From assembly GCF_022984075.1 (NCBI RefSeq), contig NZ_JALAAD010000001.1:744001-808000 (forward strand): a DNA stretch of 64,000 bases, given 5' to 3'. The notes under the pieces were generated by a model. It was not told the DNA's origin and made no database searches. It worked only from the letters and a program-made list of their open reading frames with translations. This document shows, piece by piece, positions 44,897-55,435 of the stretch. Positions within the stretch are counted from its first letter, which is position 1. Each line of letters begins with the position of its first letter. The DNA is from Synechococcus sp. C9. GTDB lineage: Bacteria; Cyanobacteriota; Cyanobacteriia; Gloeomargaritales; Gloeomargaritaceae. A program made the position numbers and the translations under genes.

Positions 44897-46375
44897 TTAG
44901 GGTGCCAATTTTTGTTTTAGCAATTCGTTGGTGCGCTGGGGGTCGGCACGTCCGCCGGTCTTTTGCATCACTTTGCCCACAAAAAAGCCAAACAATTTGG
45001 TTTTTCCGCCCCGGTACTGGCTGAGTTCCTGGGGGTGGTCAGCAAAAACTTCGTCAATCCATTGCCCGATCAATTCCGGGTCGGAGACTTGGGTTAAGCC
45101 CCTGGACTCGACCAAGGCTTGGGGAGAACCGCCGTTGGTTAATAATTCGGGGAGCAATTCCTTGGCAATTTTGCCGCTGATGGTGCCCGCTTGGATCAAG
45201 CCAATCAATTCAGCCAAGTCACTGGGACGGCAGGCTAAGCTACGGATGTCCTGTTTTTGGGTTTTTAACCAGGCGGTGATGTCCCCTGTAATCCAGTTGC
45301 TCGCCAGTTTAGGGTCGGCACCGCAGGCAACCGTTGCTTCAAAATACTCAGCCATTGCCCGTTCATCGGTCAGCACCCGGCTATCGTAGGGGGATAAGCC
45401 CAATACCTCCTGGTAACGGTGGCGTTTACTGTGGGGTAATTCCGGTAGTTGTGACCGCCAATGCTCAATTTGATCCGGCGTGAGTTGGATTGGGGGTAAA
45501 TCCGGCTCCGGGAAATAGCGGTAATCGCTCGCCCCTTCCTTCGTCCGCATACTCACCGTGCGCTGGCTGGCTTCGTCCCACAGGCGGGTTTCCTGCACCA
45601 ACCGTTCCCCATTTTCCAGGGCGGTAATGTGTCGTTTGGCTTCGTAGTCAATCGCCCGCTGGATGGCATTAAATGAATTCATATTTTTAATTTCTACCTT
45701 CGTCCCAAAGCGGGTTTCCCCCACCGGACGCACGGAGATATTGACATCACAACGTAGGGAACCTTCCTGCATATTGCCATCACAGACCCCCAGGTAGCGG
45801 ACAATCCGGCGCAGTTCCTGGGCGTATTCGGCGGCTTCCGCACCGGAGCGCAAATCGGGACCGCTGACAATTTCACAGAGGGGCACCCCTGCCCGGTTGA
45901 AATCCACGAGGGAATAGTCCGACCCGGACAGCCGTTCCGCCCCGGCGTGTACCAATTTCCCCGCATCCTCCTCCATGTGCAGGCGTTGGATGGTGACCCG
46001 CTTGCGATAAAATTTGCCCTGTTCATCCGCCAATTCAATTTCCACCCAACCATCGGTGGCAATGGGCAAATCGTATTGGGAAATTTGGTAATTTTTGGGT
46101 AAATCAGGGTAAAAATACTGTTTCCGGTCAAATTTACTATAGGGGGCAATGGTGCAATTCAACGCCAAACCCGTTTGTACCGCAAACGCTAAAACCTGCT
46201 CATTTAACACCGGCAAAACCCCTGGATGCCCCAGACAGATGGGACACACTTGGGTATTGGGGGGGGCACCAAAGGCGGTACTACAGCCGCAGAAAATTTT
46301 GGTAGCGGTGCCCAATTGGCAGTGAATTTCCAAGCCAATGATGGTTTCGTAGCGGGTGGTGATGCTGGCGGTCAT
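44897..46375 (-). CDS. gatB: Aspartyl/glutamyl-tRNA amidotransferase subunit B
   Basis: GatB is part of GatCAB, which converts Glu-tRNA-Gln (and Asp-tRNA-Asn) to the amidated form. The 492-residue product begins with RYETIIGLEIHCQL, has the zinc-site cysteines in FCGCSTAFG and CPICLGHPG, and the signature DFNRAGVPLCEIVS. It also has SLRCDVNISVRP, KNMNSFNAIQRAIDYE and the GatB/YqeY tail domain (GTISGKIAKELLPELL). Normal length. Confidence 0.97.
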   Translation of the reverse strand: MTASITTRYETIIGLEIHCQLGTATKIFCGCSTAFGAPPNTQVCPICLGHPGVLPVLNEQVLAFAVQTGLALNCTIAPYSKFDRKQYFYPDLPKNYQISQYDLPIATDGWVEIELADEQGKFYRKRVTIQRLHMEEDAGKLVHAGAERLSGSDYSLVDFNRAGVPLCEIVSGPDLRSGAEAAEYAQELRRIVRYLGVCDGNMQEGSLRCDVNISVRPVGETRFGTKVEIKNMNSFNAIQRAIDYEAKRHITALENGERLVQETRLWDEASQRTVSMRTKEGASDYRYFPEPDLPPIQLTPDQIEHWRSQLPELPHSKRHRYQEVLGLSPYDSRVLTDERAMAEYFEATVACGADPKLASNWITGDITAWLKTQKQDIRSLACRPSDLAELIGLIQAGTISGKIAKELLPELLTNGGSPQALVESRGLTQVSDPELIGQWIDEVFADHPQELSQYRGGKTKLFGFFVGKVMQKTGGRADPQRTNELLKQKLAP

Positions 46376-46432
46376 CGGAGTTGCAGGTGCAGACCCCTAC
46401 TATTTTATAATTCCGGGGGCAAAGCGGACAGG

Positions 46433-46609
46433 GTGATCGCCTGGGGGCTGTGGCGTTGGGGGGAGGCGGTTTTGGGAACGTTTCTGGGGTTAGTGGTGGC
46501 GGGCAGTGCAGGTTTATTAGTATTTGCGGGGGTAATTATGATGTGTCCCATTCCCGAAACCGTTTTATTGACGGATAAACTTTTTTCCCGCTGGTCGGGG
46601 CGGCGTTGA
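46433..46609 (+). CDS. Small membrane protein, unidentified
   Basis: A 58-residue frame from a GTG at 46433 has one hydrophobic span (AVLGTFLGLVVAGSAGLLVF, then AGVIMM) and a basic tail ending FSRWSGRR. A TATAAT at 46406-46411 lies 21 bp upstream and a rho-independent terminator follows at 46653-46678, so it has its own transcription signals. The open frame extends further upstream only as antisense to gatB. The function is unknown. Confidence 0.5.
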   Translation: MIAWGLWRWGEAVLGTFLGLVVAGSAGLLVFAGVIMMCPIPETVLLTDKLFSRWSGRR

Positions 46610-46652
46610 AAATTTCTAACCCATACGCTAAAATCACTTCAATCTGATGGCT

Positions 46653-46678
46653 CCAGGGACTTTTCTCTGGTTTTTTTT
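46653..46678 (+). terminator. Rho-independent terminator
   Basis: CCAGGGA (46653-46659) pairs with TCTCTGG (46664-46670) across a CTTT loop and is followed by eight T (46671-46678). It separates the small membrane protein gene from the permease gene. Confidence 0.7.
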
Positions 46679-46702
46679 ACGCCATCTTTTTTAGGAGTTC
46701 CT

Positions 46703-48106
46703 ATGGCAACCTGGCAAGAGTTCGTGGCTTCCGGCATTTTTTTGGGTGTCATTATCCTGTTGATGACGGAATGGGTACATCTGGTGATTGCCGCCTTTAC
46801 GGGAGCGATGTTCTTGGTTTTTTTGAATGTTTTAACCCTAGGAGAAGCGATTAGTTATATTGGCAAAAGTTATGGCACGTTGGCTTTGTTTTTTGGGGTG
46901 ATGGTGTTGGTACGCTCGTTTGAACCCACGAAAGTTTTTGATTATTTAGCGGCACAAATTGTCCTGCTGGGTAAGGGAAAAGGGCGTAATTTACTGCTGG
47001 GAGTGGTGGGGATTACAACTCCCATTTGTGCGGTATTACCCAATGCGACGACGGTGATGTTATTAGCACCTTTATTGCCGCCCCTAGCGCAGGATATTGG
47101 GGTGGATTTTGTACCTTTATTGATTCTGATGGTATTTATCGCCAATTCTGCGGGTTTATTAACCCTTGTGGGTGATCCGGCGACCTACATTGTGGGGGAT
47201 GCGATTAACCTCAGTTTTACGGATTATCTCCTGCGTTTGAGTCTGGGGGGTGCGGTGGCAATTGGGACGGTGGTGGTGATGTTACCTTTTTTATTCCCCA
47301 CCATTTGGCGTAAACAATTGGATAGTTTGGATGCATTACCCCATCCCAAAATCAACCATCCCCGCATTTTATTGGTGGGCATTCTAATTGTAATTTTTGT
47401 GTTGACGATGTTTGTGGTGGGAGAGTCCTTACCCCAGAGAATTTCCCCGGCGGCGGTGGCACTGATGGGGGCGGCGTTGGCCTTATTCCTCAGCCATCAT
47501 AGTGGTATTGATAACATAAATAACATTCTCCGGGATGTGGATTGGGGGACGTTGATTTTTTTTATGAGTATTTTCGTGTTGATTGGTGGCTTGGAAAAGA
47601 CCGGGGTAATTTCGGGTTTGTCCGGGATATTGAGCGTTATTTTAGGCAAAAATATTTTGCTTGGTTGCATCGTTTTGATCTTTTTTGTGGGATTGATTTC
47701 CAGTGTGGTGCCCAACATTCCTTTGGTAGTAGCAATGGTGCCTTTGATCAAGCAATATGTGGTGAATGTGGGTTTGGTTTCGGCTGATGTATTGCAACCC
47801 GGTTTTGAAGGACAATTGCCCGATGCGGTTTTGCCTTTATTTTATGCGATGATGTACGGGGCGACCCTGGGGGGAAATGGCACTTTGGTGGGGGCTTCAT
47901 CTAATATTGTGGCGGCGGGGATTGCTGAACAACATGGGGGCAGAATTTCTTTTCGTACTTTTTTACGCTACGGTTTTCCCGTCATGATGGCGCAGTTGAT
48001 AGTAATTACAGTGTATGTGGTGGTGCGGTTTTTCCTGTTTTATGAATTAGACAGCAACCAGGGTGCTAAAATCCGTTGCATGGCTTGTTTTTGTTCCGCA
48101 TCGTAG
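46703..48106 (+). CDS. Ion transporter superfamily permease (ArsB/NhaD-like, SLC13-type)
   Basis: The 467-residue protein has about 11 to 12 membrane spans, with family-typical helical hairpins: PICAVLPNATTVMLLAPLLP and, in the second repeat, GLISSVVPNIPLVVAMVPLI and GGNGTLVGASSNIVAAGIAE. These are the conserved clamshell loops of the arsenite/Na+-H+ antiporter group. The ion is not evident from sequence; sodium or arsenite export are both possible. Start at an ATG preceded by TTAGGAG. Its last 22 codons overlap the convergent gene by 67 bp. Confidence 0.85.
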   Translation: MATWQEFVASGIFLGVIILLMTEWVHLVIAAFTGAMFLVFLNVLTLGEAISYIGKSYGTLALFFGVMVLVRSFEPTKVFDYLAAQIVLLGKGKGRNLLLGVVGITTPICAVLPNATTVMLLAPLLPPLAQDIGVDFVPLLILMVFIANSAGLLTLVGDPATYIVGDAINLSFTDYLLRLSLGGAVAIGTVVVMLPFLFPTIWRKQLDSLDALPHPKINHPRILLVGILIVIFVLTMFVVGESLPQRISPAAVALMGAALALFLSHHSGIDNINNILRDVDWGTLIFFMSIFVLIGGLEKTGVISGLSGILSVILGKNILLGCIVLIFFVGLISSVVPNIPLVVAMVPLIKQYVVNVGLVSADVLQPGFEGQLPDAVLPLFYAMMYGATLGGNGTLVGASSNIVAAGIAEQHGGRISFRTFLRYGFPVMMAQLIVITVYVVVRFFLFYELDSNQGAKIRCMACFCSAS

Positions 48107-48585
48107 CCCCACCGGTCGAGAAACTCGCTATAGTGCCCCGGTTCCCCCCCGGCATTGCGAAATAATTCCTGGGCTTTGGTGGCAATTTGGGGCAAATTTA
48201 ACCGCTGAATTAACCTCTGGGTGCGCCGTTGTACCCGGTCAGAACCCTGCGCCAGAACTTCATCCTGATTGCGCCGGTGGGTGATGCCCATAGCCGTGGA
48301 CATGACCAGATTTTTTACCAATAATTCACTGACAATTTCCGGGGAACTTCCCAACGCCTGGATCAGGAATTCATCCGGTTGGTCTGCTATATCATTTTCT
48401 AGGGTTAAATAGGTCACAAAAAAGCCCCGTGCCCCATTTTCACTCTGCACCAATGCCTGTACCCCCTGGGCAAATTGTTGGGCGTTAATTTCTTGGTTCA
48501 GGCGGGCGGAAATTAAATTTTGGGTTTGCTCAATCGCCTGTTCAAAAGTGAGGGACTCAGGCAGGGTCACCGGAATTTGCACCAT
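48040..48585 (-). CDS. Conserved cyanobacterial protein of unknown function
   Basis: The 181-residue product (ATG at 48585, MVQIPVTLPESLTFEQAIEQ) is soluble and mostly helical, with TFEQAIEQTQNLISARLNQE, MSTAMGITHRRNQDEVLAQG and a C-terminal helix pair. No catalytic motif or known domain is recognised. It starts 2 bp after the crtB stop, so it is the third gene of a crtP-crtB operon. A link with carotenoid synthesis is inferred only from position. Its 3' end overlaps the convergent permease gene. Confidence 0.75.
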   Translation of the reverse strand: MVQIPVTLPESLTFEQAIEQTQNLISARLNQEINAQQFAQGVQALVQSENGARGFFVTYLTLENDIADQPDEFLIQALGSSPEIVSELLVKNLVMSTAMGITHRRNQDEVLAQGSDRVQRRTQRLIQRLNLPQIATKAQELFRNAGGEPGHYSEFLDRWGYDAEQKQAMQRILAPWLLSNS

Positions 48586-48587
48586 GA

Positions 48588-49487
48588 TTATACTCCCCAA
48601 AAGGAACGCCATAAAGCCCAGGGTAATTTCACCAATTTACCGGGCAAAGACACATATGCCCGCCGGTTAAATACATCATAGTCATTCTGTTCAATTTGAT
48701 CCAAAATCTGCCGGTAATTCATCAGCGCTGTCCACACCGGCCACCGGGCATCCGCAGACAGTTGATTGACCCCCGGTTCCGCTTCGGTGAAATAGGCTCT
48801 CGCCCGTTGAATTTGAAACCGCATCAACCGCCGCCACGCCGAATTGATCACCCCATTTTGCAACTCCTTCACCGTGTAACTATAGGCGGTCAAATCCGCA
48901 ATGGGTAAATAAATCCGCCCCCGTTGCAAATCTTCGCCCACGTCCCGCAGAATGTTGGTCAGTTGGTTGGCAATCCCCAGGGCCACCGCCGCCCGCCGTA
49001 CCGCCACCGAATCTTGCCGTGCCCCCATAATCGCCAGGGACATTAGCCCCACCGTGCCCGCCACCCGGTAGCAGTAGGTTTCCAGTTCCGCAAAGGTTTC
49101 GTAACGGCATTGGCACAAATCCATCCTCTGCCCGGCAATCATGTCCCGAAAGGGCTGGATTTCCAAGGGGAAGTTCCGGGTAGCCGCATACAGAGCCAGG
49201 TCATAAATATCCTGGGGATGCCCCGCAAAGGTTTTTTCCAATTGGGTTTCCCAGTCCTGCAAGGTTCCTAATGATGTACTGTCGCATTGGGGCCCATCCA
49301 CCAGTTCATCCGTGCGCCGACACCAGGCATAGACCGCCCAGACCGCCCGCCGTTTCGCCGGAGCCATCAGCAGGGTACCCAGGTAAAAGGTTTTCGCATA
49401 TTCCGCTGTCACCCGCTCGCATTCCGCATAGGCTTGCGCCACCGCCTCGGGCTGAAGTTCCACGGGAAGGGAAAACGTCACCGCCAT
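48588..49487 (-). CDS. crtB: Phytoene synthase
   Basis: CrtB condenses two geranylgeranyl diphosphates to phytoene, the first committed carotenoid step. The 299-residue product has the two aspartate-rich motifs that bind diphosphate via Mg: DELVD in AWCRRTDELVDGP and DVGED in NILRDVGEDLQRGRIYLP. It also has the conserved AKTFYLGTLLM opening and GTVGLMSLAIMG. It starts 3 bp after the crtP stop. Confidence 0.97.
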   Translation of the reverse strand: MAVTFSLPVELQPEAVAQAYAECERVTAEYAKTFYLGTLLMAPAKRRAVWAVYAWCRRTDELVDGPQCDSTSLGTLQDWETQLEKTFAGHPQDIYDLALYAATRNFPLEIQPFRDMIAGQRMDLCQCRYETFAELETYCYRVAGTVGLMSLAIMGARQDSVAVRRAAVALGIANQLTNILRDVGEDLQRGRIYLPIADLTAYSYTVKELQNGVINSAWRRLMRFQIQRARAYFTEAEPGVNQLSADARWPVWTALMNYRQILDQIEQNDYDVFNRRAYVSLPGKLVKLPWALWRSFWGV

Positions 49488-49490
49488 GAT

Positions 49491-50906
<1,416 letters not shown>

Positions 50907-50984
50907 CTAAGCCTTTACTGCCCCCTAGTATAAACAAAGAACTCAACGTGTAACAATTCCGTAATGTTACGTCCTGGGGAACCC

Positions 50985-51296
50985 CTAGGCACTTTGGGGG
51001 TGGGATGGTGCCGACACAGACCGGAGTAGCCTCGGTTTCGCAGTGAGGATGGATGGCTCAAAAATCTCAGCGATTACGGCATCGAACCAAGGCACCGCCT
51101 CCGGCATACAAACGCTACAGTATTCCCGATTGCTCTGGACAATCCTGAGAATCGTTGACCCAATGGGCAAATTGGACTGCACACAGGCTTGGATCAAATG
51201 GTGCAACTCGGCTTCCAACGCCCCCCGGTTGCGCCACCGCACGGCATCAATAATCGGTGAAGAATACCGAGCGCATTGATCAGACGTAATGTTCAT
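50985..51296 (-). CDS. Conserved small protein of unknown function
   Basis: The 103-residue product MNITSDQCARYSSPIIDAVR is followed by RNRGALEAELHHLIQACVQS and the region ILRIVQSNREYCSVCMPEAV with a CSVC pair. It looks conserved and soluble and could bind metal through C-x2-C, but no family is recognised. It stands alone, 87 bp upstream of crtP on the same strand. Confidence 0.65.
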   Translation of the reverse strand: MNITSDQCARYSSPIIDAVRWRNRGALEAELHHLIQACVQSNLPIGSTILRIVQSNREYCSVCMPEAVPWFDAVIAEIFEPSILTAKPRLLRSVSAPSHPQSA

Positions 51297-51469
51297 CCCC
51301 TTTGACCCTCCGAATCCCTCTGAAAGTTCCTTAAGGATTTTTTTATGATCCCTGCACTTTTGATCCTGGCAAACTTCCTAAGGAACCTGAAGAAAATCTC
51401 AGAGTTTGCCAACATTTTTTAATTTTTTCTTAATCTAACTTTAACGTAGCAATCCCATCTAATTTATGT

Positions 51470-51595
51470 GAATAACAAAAAAATTATGCATATGCAGAAC
51501 TAGGGCGGGGCAGTTTCCTAGGCCCTTTGACTTTTTAAGCATAAAATTTCTACTCATAATCCAGGTGCGATCACCCTATCAGCCCCAACAAGGTC
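51470..51595. repeat. Degenerate copy of the family B array flank
   Basis: GCAGAACTAGGGCGGGGCAG then TTTTTAAGCATAAAATTTCT and AATCCAGGTGCGATCACC parallel the end of the tandem array at 16.76-16.86 kb (core, TTTTTTAAGCGTAAAGTTTCC, TTCCAGTGTGATTGCC). The match is diverged. It lies in the 423-bp gap between the small unknown gene and thrC; the AT-rich part 51297-51469 shows no gene. Confidence 0.45.
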
Positions 51596-51629
51596 AATCC
51601 CCCTGGTGCCATGCGGGTCAGGTTTAATC

Positions 51630-51646
51630 CCGACTAAATAAGTCGG
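51630..51646. promoter_or_regulatory. Hairpin or operator upstream of thrC
   Basis: CCGACT at 51630-51635 and AGTCGG at 51641-51646 form a 6-bp inverted repeat around AAATA, 73 bp before the thrC start. It is not followed by a T-run, so it is not a terminator. It may be a regulator site or leader hairpin. Confidence 0.3.
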
Positions 51647-51718
51647 ATATGATTTGACGGGTCTGCGGGGCTTTGTTACGATGGGCACAATCTCTCAGTT
51701 TCCCCAGGAAGGAAGGCG

Positions 51719-53008
51719 ATGGTGGCTACCCCGACTCAGACCGCAACGTTCTCCCATTTGCAGTGCAAGGAATGTGGGGCGCAGTACCCCTTGCGGGCGA
51801 TGCACGTCTGTGAGTTGTGCTTTGGACCGTTGGAGGTGAAGTACGATTTGGGGGCGATTCGCAGGCAAGTGACCCGGGAGAGCATTGAGCGGGGCCCCCA
51901 TTCCATCTGGCGGTATCGGGCGTTTTTACCCGTAGAAAGCGAGCAACCCATTGATTTGGGCACGGGCATGACTCCCCTCATTCGGGCGGAACGGCTGGGT
52001 CGCCGGTTGGGGCTACGCAATCTCTGGATCAAAAATGATGCGGTGAATATGCCCACCCTGAGCTTCAAAGACCGGGTGGTGTCGGTGGCGTTGACCCGGG
52101 CGAAGGAGTTGGGCTTTACGACGGTGGGGTGTGCCAGCACGGGGAATTTAGCCAATTCCACGGCGGCGATTGCAGCCCATGCGGGGTTGGAATGTTGCGT
52201 GTTTATCCCGGCGGATTTGGAGGCGGGGAAAATCCTGGGGACGTTGATCTATCGCCCGACGGTGATGGCGGTGAAAGGGAACTATGACCAGGTGAACCGC
52301 CTGTGTTCCGAGGTCGCCAACAGCCAGGGCTGGGGGTTTGTGAATATCAACCTGCGTCCCTACTATTCCGAGGGTTCCAAGACCCTGGGGTTTGAGGTGG
52401 CGGAGCAGTTGGGCTGGCAATTGCCGGATTGCATCGTGGCACCTTTGGCGAGCGGTTCCCTGTTTACAAAAATTTACAAAGGGTTTCAGGAGTTGGTGCA
52501 GGTGGGGTTGGTGGCGGACAAGCCGGTGCAGTGTCACGGTGCCCAAGCCCAGGGGTGTGCGCCCATTGCCCAGGCGTTTGCGGCAGGGCGGGATTTTATT
52601 GCCCCGGTGAAGCCCCATACCATTGCCAAGTCCATTGCCATTGGCAACCCCGCCGATGGGGTCTATGCCCTGGATTTAGCCCGCCAAACCGGGGGGCAAA
52701 TTGCCGCCGTGAGTGACCCGGAAATTATCGCTGGCATTCAGCTTTTGGCGGAAACGGAAGGGATTTTCACGGAAACGGCGGGGGGAACCACCGTAGCGGT
52801 ATTACAAAAACTCGCCGAGGCGGGTCACATTGACCCGGATGCCCTGACGGTGGTGTATATCACGGGCAATGGTTTGAAAACCCAGGAGGCGGTGCAGGGG
52901 GCGATTGGGGAACCCTTGACGATTGAGCCCCAGTTGAGCAGTTTTGCCCGGGCGTGGGAGCGTTCCCAGACCCTAGAGCGGTTGGAGTGGCAGGAAGTGC
53001 TGGTGTAG
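51719..53008 (+). CDS. thrC: Threonine synthase
   Basis: ThrC converts phosphohomoserine to threonine with pyridoxal phosphate. The 429-residue product has an N-terminal zinc-ribbon-like CKECGAQYP...CELCFG, the active-site lysine in PTLSFKDRVVSVAL, the phosphate-binding CASTGNLANSTAA and the VYITGNGLKT loop near the C-terminus. The ATG at 51719 follows AGGAAGGAAGG. The 3' end is 2 bp from the convergent BLUF gene. Confidence 0.96.
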   Translation: MVATPTQTATFSHLQCKECGAQYPLRAMHVCELCFGPLEVKYDLGAIRRQVTRESIERGPHSIWRYRAFLPVESEQPIDLGTGMTPLIRAERLGRRLGLRNLWIKNDAVNMPTLSFKDRVVSVALTRAKELGFTTVGCASTGNLANSTAAIAAHAGLECCVFIPADLEAGKILGTLIYRPTVMAVKGNYDQVNRLCSEVANSQGWGFVNINLRPYYSEGSKTLGFEVAEQLGWQLPDCIVAPLASGSLFTKIYKGFQELVQVGLVADKPVQCHGAQAQGCAPIAQAFAAGRDFIAPVKPHTIAKSIAIGNPADGVYALDLARQTGGQIAAVSDPEIIAGIQLLAETEGIFTETAGGTTVAVLQKLAEAGHIDPDALTVVYITGNGLKTQEAVQGAIGEPLTIEPQLSSFARAWERSQTLERLEWQEVLV

Positions 53009-53010
53009 GG

Positions 53011-53448
53011 TCAAACCTTCAGCCCACTACGGGCGGGGTCGATCTCGATCATAAATTGCAGGCATTGCGCCGGGGTCATGGTTTCCGGGGCAAAATGAAT
53101 TTCCCCAGAATATTTCAGGTAAAGGCGGCGCATTTTTTCCGGGCTGTCCTCGTCAATTTGCACCAATTTCATGGACCATTGGATAAATTCCCGCTGGAGG
53201 ACGGGGTCAAAGGCGACCAATTCGGCACTGTGGTGGCGGGGGTCTTGTAGGATGCGGTGGTAGGTATGGCTAATGGCTTGACGACTGCCCTCTAAAATTT
53301 GCAAAAAAATGCCATTGCCAAAGCAGAGCAACCCGGTTAACCCCACATGGCTGTTGTTGACCTCGGACTTTGCCATGATGTCCCGCAAATCGCTGTAGCC
53401 CAACCCCGGCACCGCCCGACTAATATAAATCATCCGATACAAGCCCAT
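53011..53448 (-). CDS. pixD: BLUF-domain blue-light photoreceptor (PixD-like)
   Basis: BLUF proteins bind FAD and switch on blue light; PixD controls phototaxis in Synechocystis by binding the response regulator PixE. From the ATG at 53448 (145 residues, MGLYRMIYISRAVPGLGYSD) the flavin-site residues are all in place: Y8, N31/N32, Q50, W91 and M93. The C-terminal helices and length also match PixD rather than larger BLUF enzymes. No pixE-like gene is in the window. The overall resemblance to Slr1694 is strong, so I use the symbol with some reserve. Confidence 0.9.
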   Translation of the reverse strand: MGLYRMIYISRAVPGLGYSDLRDIMAKSEVNNSHVGLTGLLCFGNGIFLQILEGSRQAISHTYHRILQDPRHHSAELVAFDPVLQREFIQWSMKLVQIDEDSPEKMRRLYLKYSGEIHFAPETMTPAQCLQFMIEIDPARSGLKV

Positions 53449-53497
53449 AACCCACTCCGATGACAACCCCTCTTTAGGATAAGCAATTTGGGGGCGT

Positions 53498-54864
53498 TCA
53501 GCGCAGGGCTTGGCGCAACCATTGGGTCAGGGTAAGGATGCCCACCGTGACCAACCCCAGGATCACCGACCCCAAGCCCAGGCGGAACCACGCCCCAGGC
53601 ACCAACCACGCCAACAGGATAAAATTCATCACCCACAGCCCCGCCAACCAGGGAATTTGCAACCAGGTGCGCCCCCAAAACCACACCCACCCCCCCAGGA
53701 GCAAACCAAACAGGATACTGATCCCCACCGGTGCGCCCAGTTTGACCACCGCCGCCATCACCCACAACCCCATCACCGCCGCAATCAAAAAAATTTGTCC
53801 CAGAACCACTTCCAGGGCAGGGCGAGCTTGGGGCACGGGCAGGGGACGGACCACCGGCACAATCGGGGCCGGCTGGAGGGGTGCCGAAGGGGGGCGCAGG
53901 GGTTTGGAATTGGGGGGCAATTGCACCCGCCGGGGGAGTTGTTGCAACTGCTCCAGCACCTCCGCCGCACTGGTAAACCGCTCCTGTACCACCAAGCGCA
54001 CCATCCGATCCAAAATCTGGGTGAGGTGGGGACTCAGGTGCACCTTGTCCCGCCATTGCCACGTCCCCATGTAGGCATCGTACAAATCCTCCGGCGGCAA
54101 CCCGGTCAACAGCCGCAAACAGGTCACCCCCAGTCCGTACAAATCCGTGGAGGGGTACACTTCCCCGCCGTGATATTGCTCCGGGGCGGCATAGCCCGTC
54201 GTCCCCACCGTTGTCCATTTAGATGTGGCAAACAAATCCCGCACCGCCCCAAAATCCAACAGATAAATTTTGCCCTGGCGATGGCGCATGATATTCGCCG
54301 GTTTAATATCCCGATGGATGATATTGCGCCCGTGGACAAATTGCAAAATCGGCAGGAGGGCTTTGAGTAACTCGATAATTTTGGTTTCATCGAAGGGACC
54401 CAAGCGTTGCAATTCATGTTCCAAATCCTCCCCGTCAATATATTCCTGCACCAAGTAAAAATGCTCTTGGGTTTCGTGGGGATAGCTGATTTTGGGCACC
54501 GTTAAGGGGAAATAGGCATACAAATCCGGGATAGCAGGGTGGTCATTCCCCACTTTTGTAACACCGTCGCTTCCCGGGCAAACAACCGCCGTGCCATCGC
54601 TATTTCTTCCGCATTCATCCCATCCGGGCGAAAGTGTTTGACCACGCAATGTTCCATGTTGGGCAGGTAGCGGTCAATGGCGAGAAACGTCGCCCCAAAC
54701 CCCCCCCGTCCCAAGGGTTTAACCGGTACATAAGCCCCCGCCAAAATCAAGGGCATCTGGCAGGCACGGCAGTGGATTTGCTCAATACTGCGGAGTTGCT
54801 CCTCATCAATGTCCACCCGATTCAGCGGGGCAGGACAACCAGGGCGGGTACAATATAAATCCAT
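53498..54864 (-). pseudogene. Ser/Thr protein kinase with one frameshift
   Basis: The 5' frame (54864 to about 54550) starts MDLYCTRPGCPAPLNRVDID with a zinc-ribbon head, then the glycine loop LGRGGFGATFLAIDR and VVKHF. It runs out of frame at FAREATVLQK. The 3' frame resumes at VGNDHPAIPDLYAYFP and carries HRDIKPANIM, DFGAVRD, APEQ and a C-terminal block of about five membrane spans. One missing base in the run CAAAAGTGGGGAAT near 54548-54558 explains the break; with it the protein would be 455 residues. It could be a sequencing error, a real mutation or recoding. All other motifs are intact. Confidence 0.85.
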
Positions 54865-55018
54865 GCCAGAGGAGCCAAACGCTCAACTAAAATAACATTC
54901 GGAATGCTCAGGATAGAACCCGATTACCTGTATTTTAATCGGATTTCTCTTCCCCTACCTGGAACCGCCGCCAACCCGGGCACGTCAAGGATTTCCTGAC
55001 CATTACTGCCTACTGCCC

Positions 55019-55435
55019 ATGAAACGCCGCCCCCTTCCCACCCTGTCCCTGATCGGATGCCTTTGGTTAGGATTGAGCCTCATGCCGACCGCCCAGGCGA
55101 TTCCCCGCACCTATGCGCCGGTGGACATTACCCCCTTTCGCAACGAGAGCGACCCCAACCCCCTACTGCTGGCGATTCGCACCTTTGGGCAACGGGAAGG
55201 AGCCTTTCCCGAAGGGCTGCGCTCGGAAAGTGTGACCGTTAACTACATCACCCCCGGGCGGGCGGTGGTGGAACTGACCGTCAATGGGCTGGCGGATGAC
55301 TCGGTGGCGGCACGACGGTTTCGCCTGGAAATGCGTTTGCGGCAAGACCGGTGGGTGTTAGTAGCCGCTGGTCGTCAACACCAATGCCGTCGGGGTACCC
55401 ATCCCCGCCTATGGACAGGACAGGTGTGCCCCTAA
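55019..55435 (+). CDS. Secreted protein of unknown function
   Basis: The 138-residue product has a signal peptide (LPTLSLIGCLWLGLSLMPTA, cut after AQA) and a mature domain with LLLAIRTFGQREGAFPEGLR, VTVNYITPGRAVVELTVNGL and RFRLEMRLRQDRWVLVAAGR, then a Cys pair near the end (CRRGTHPRLWTGQVC). The strand-rich pattern looks like a small periplasmic NTF2-like or lipocalin-like domain, but that is a guess. Its stop overlaps convergent fabG by 4 bp. Confidence 0.75.
   Translation: MKRRPLPTLSLIGCLWLGLSLMPTAQAIPRTYAPVDITPFRNESDPNPLLLAIRTFGQREGAFPEGLRSESVTVNYITPGRAVVELTVNGLADDSVAARRFRLEMRLRQDRWVLVAAGRQHQCRRGTHPRLWTGQVCP

Noticed and set aside
46226-46432. N-terminal extension of the small membrane protein frame
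   Set aside because: This part is antisense to gatB; I kept only the part from the GTG at 46433, which follows a TATAAT box.
51590-51718. Riboswitch or tRNA-like structure upstream of thrC
   Set aside because: Only one 6-bp hairpin is visible; no conserved riboswitch core, tRNA arms or leader peptide were found.
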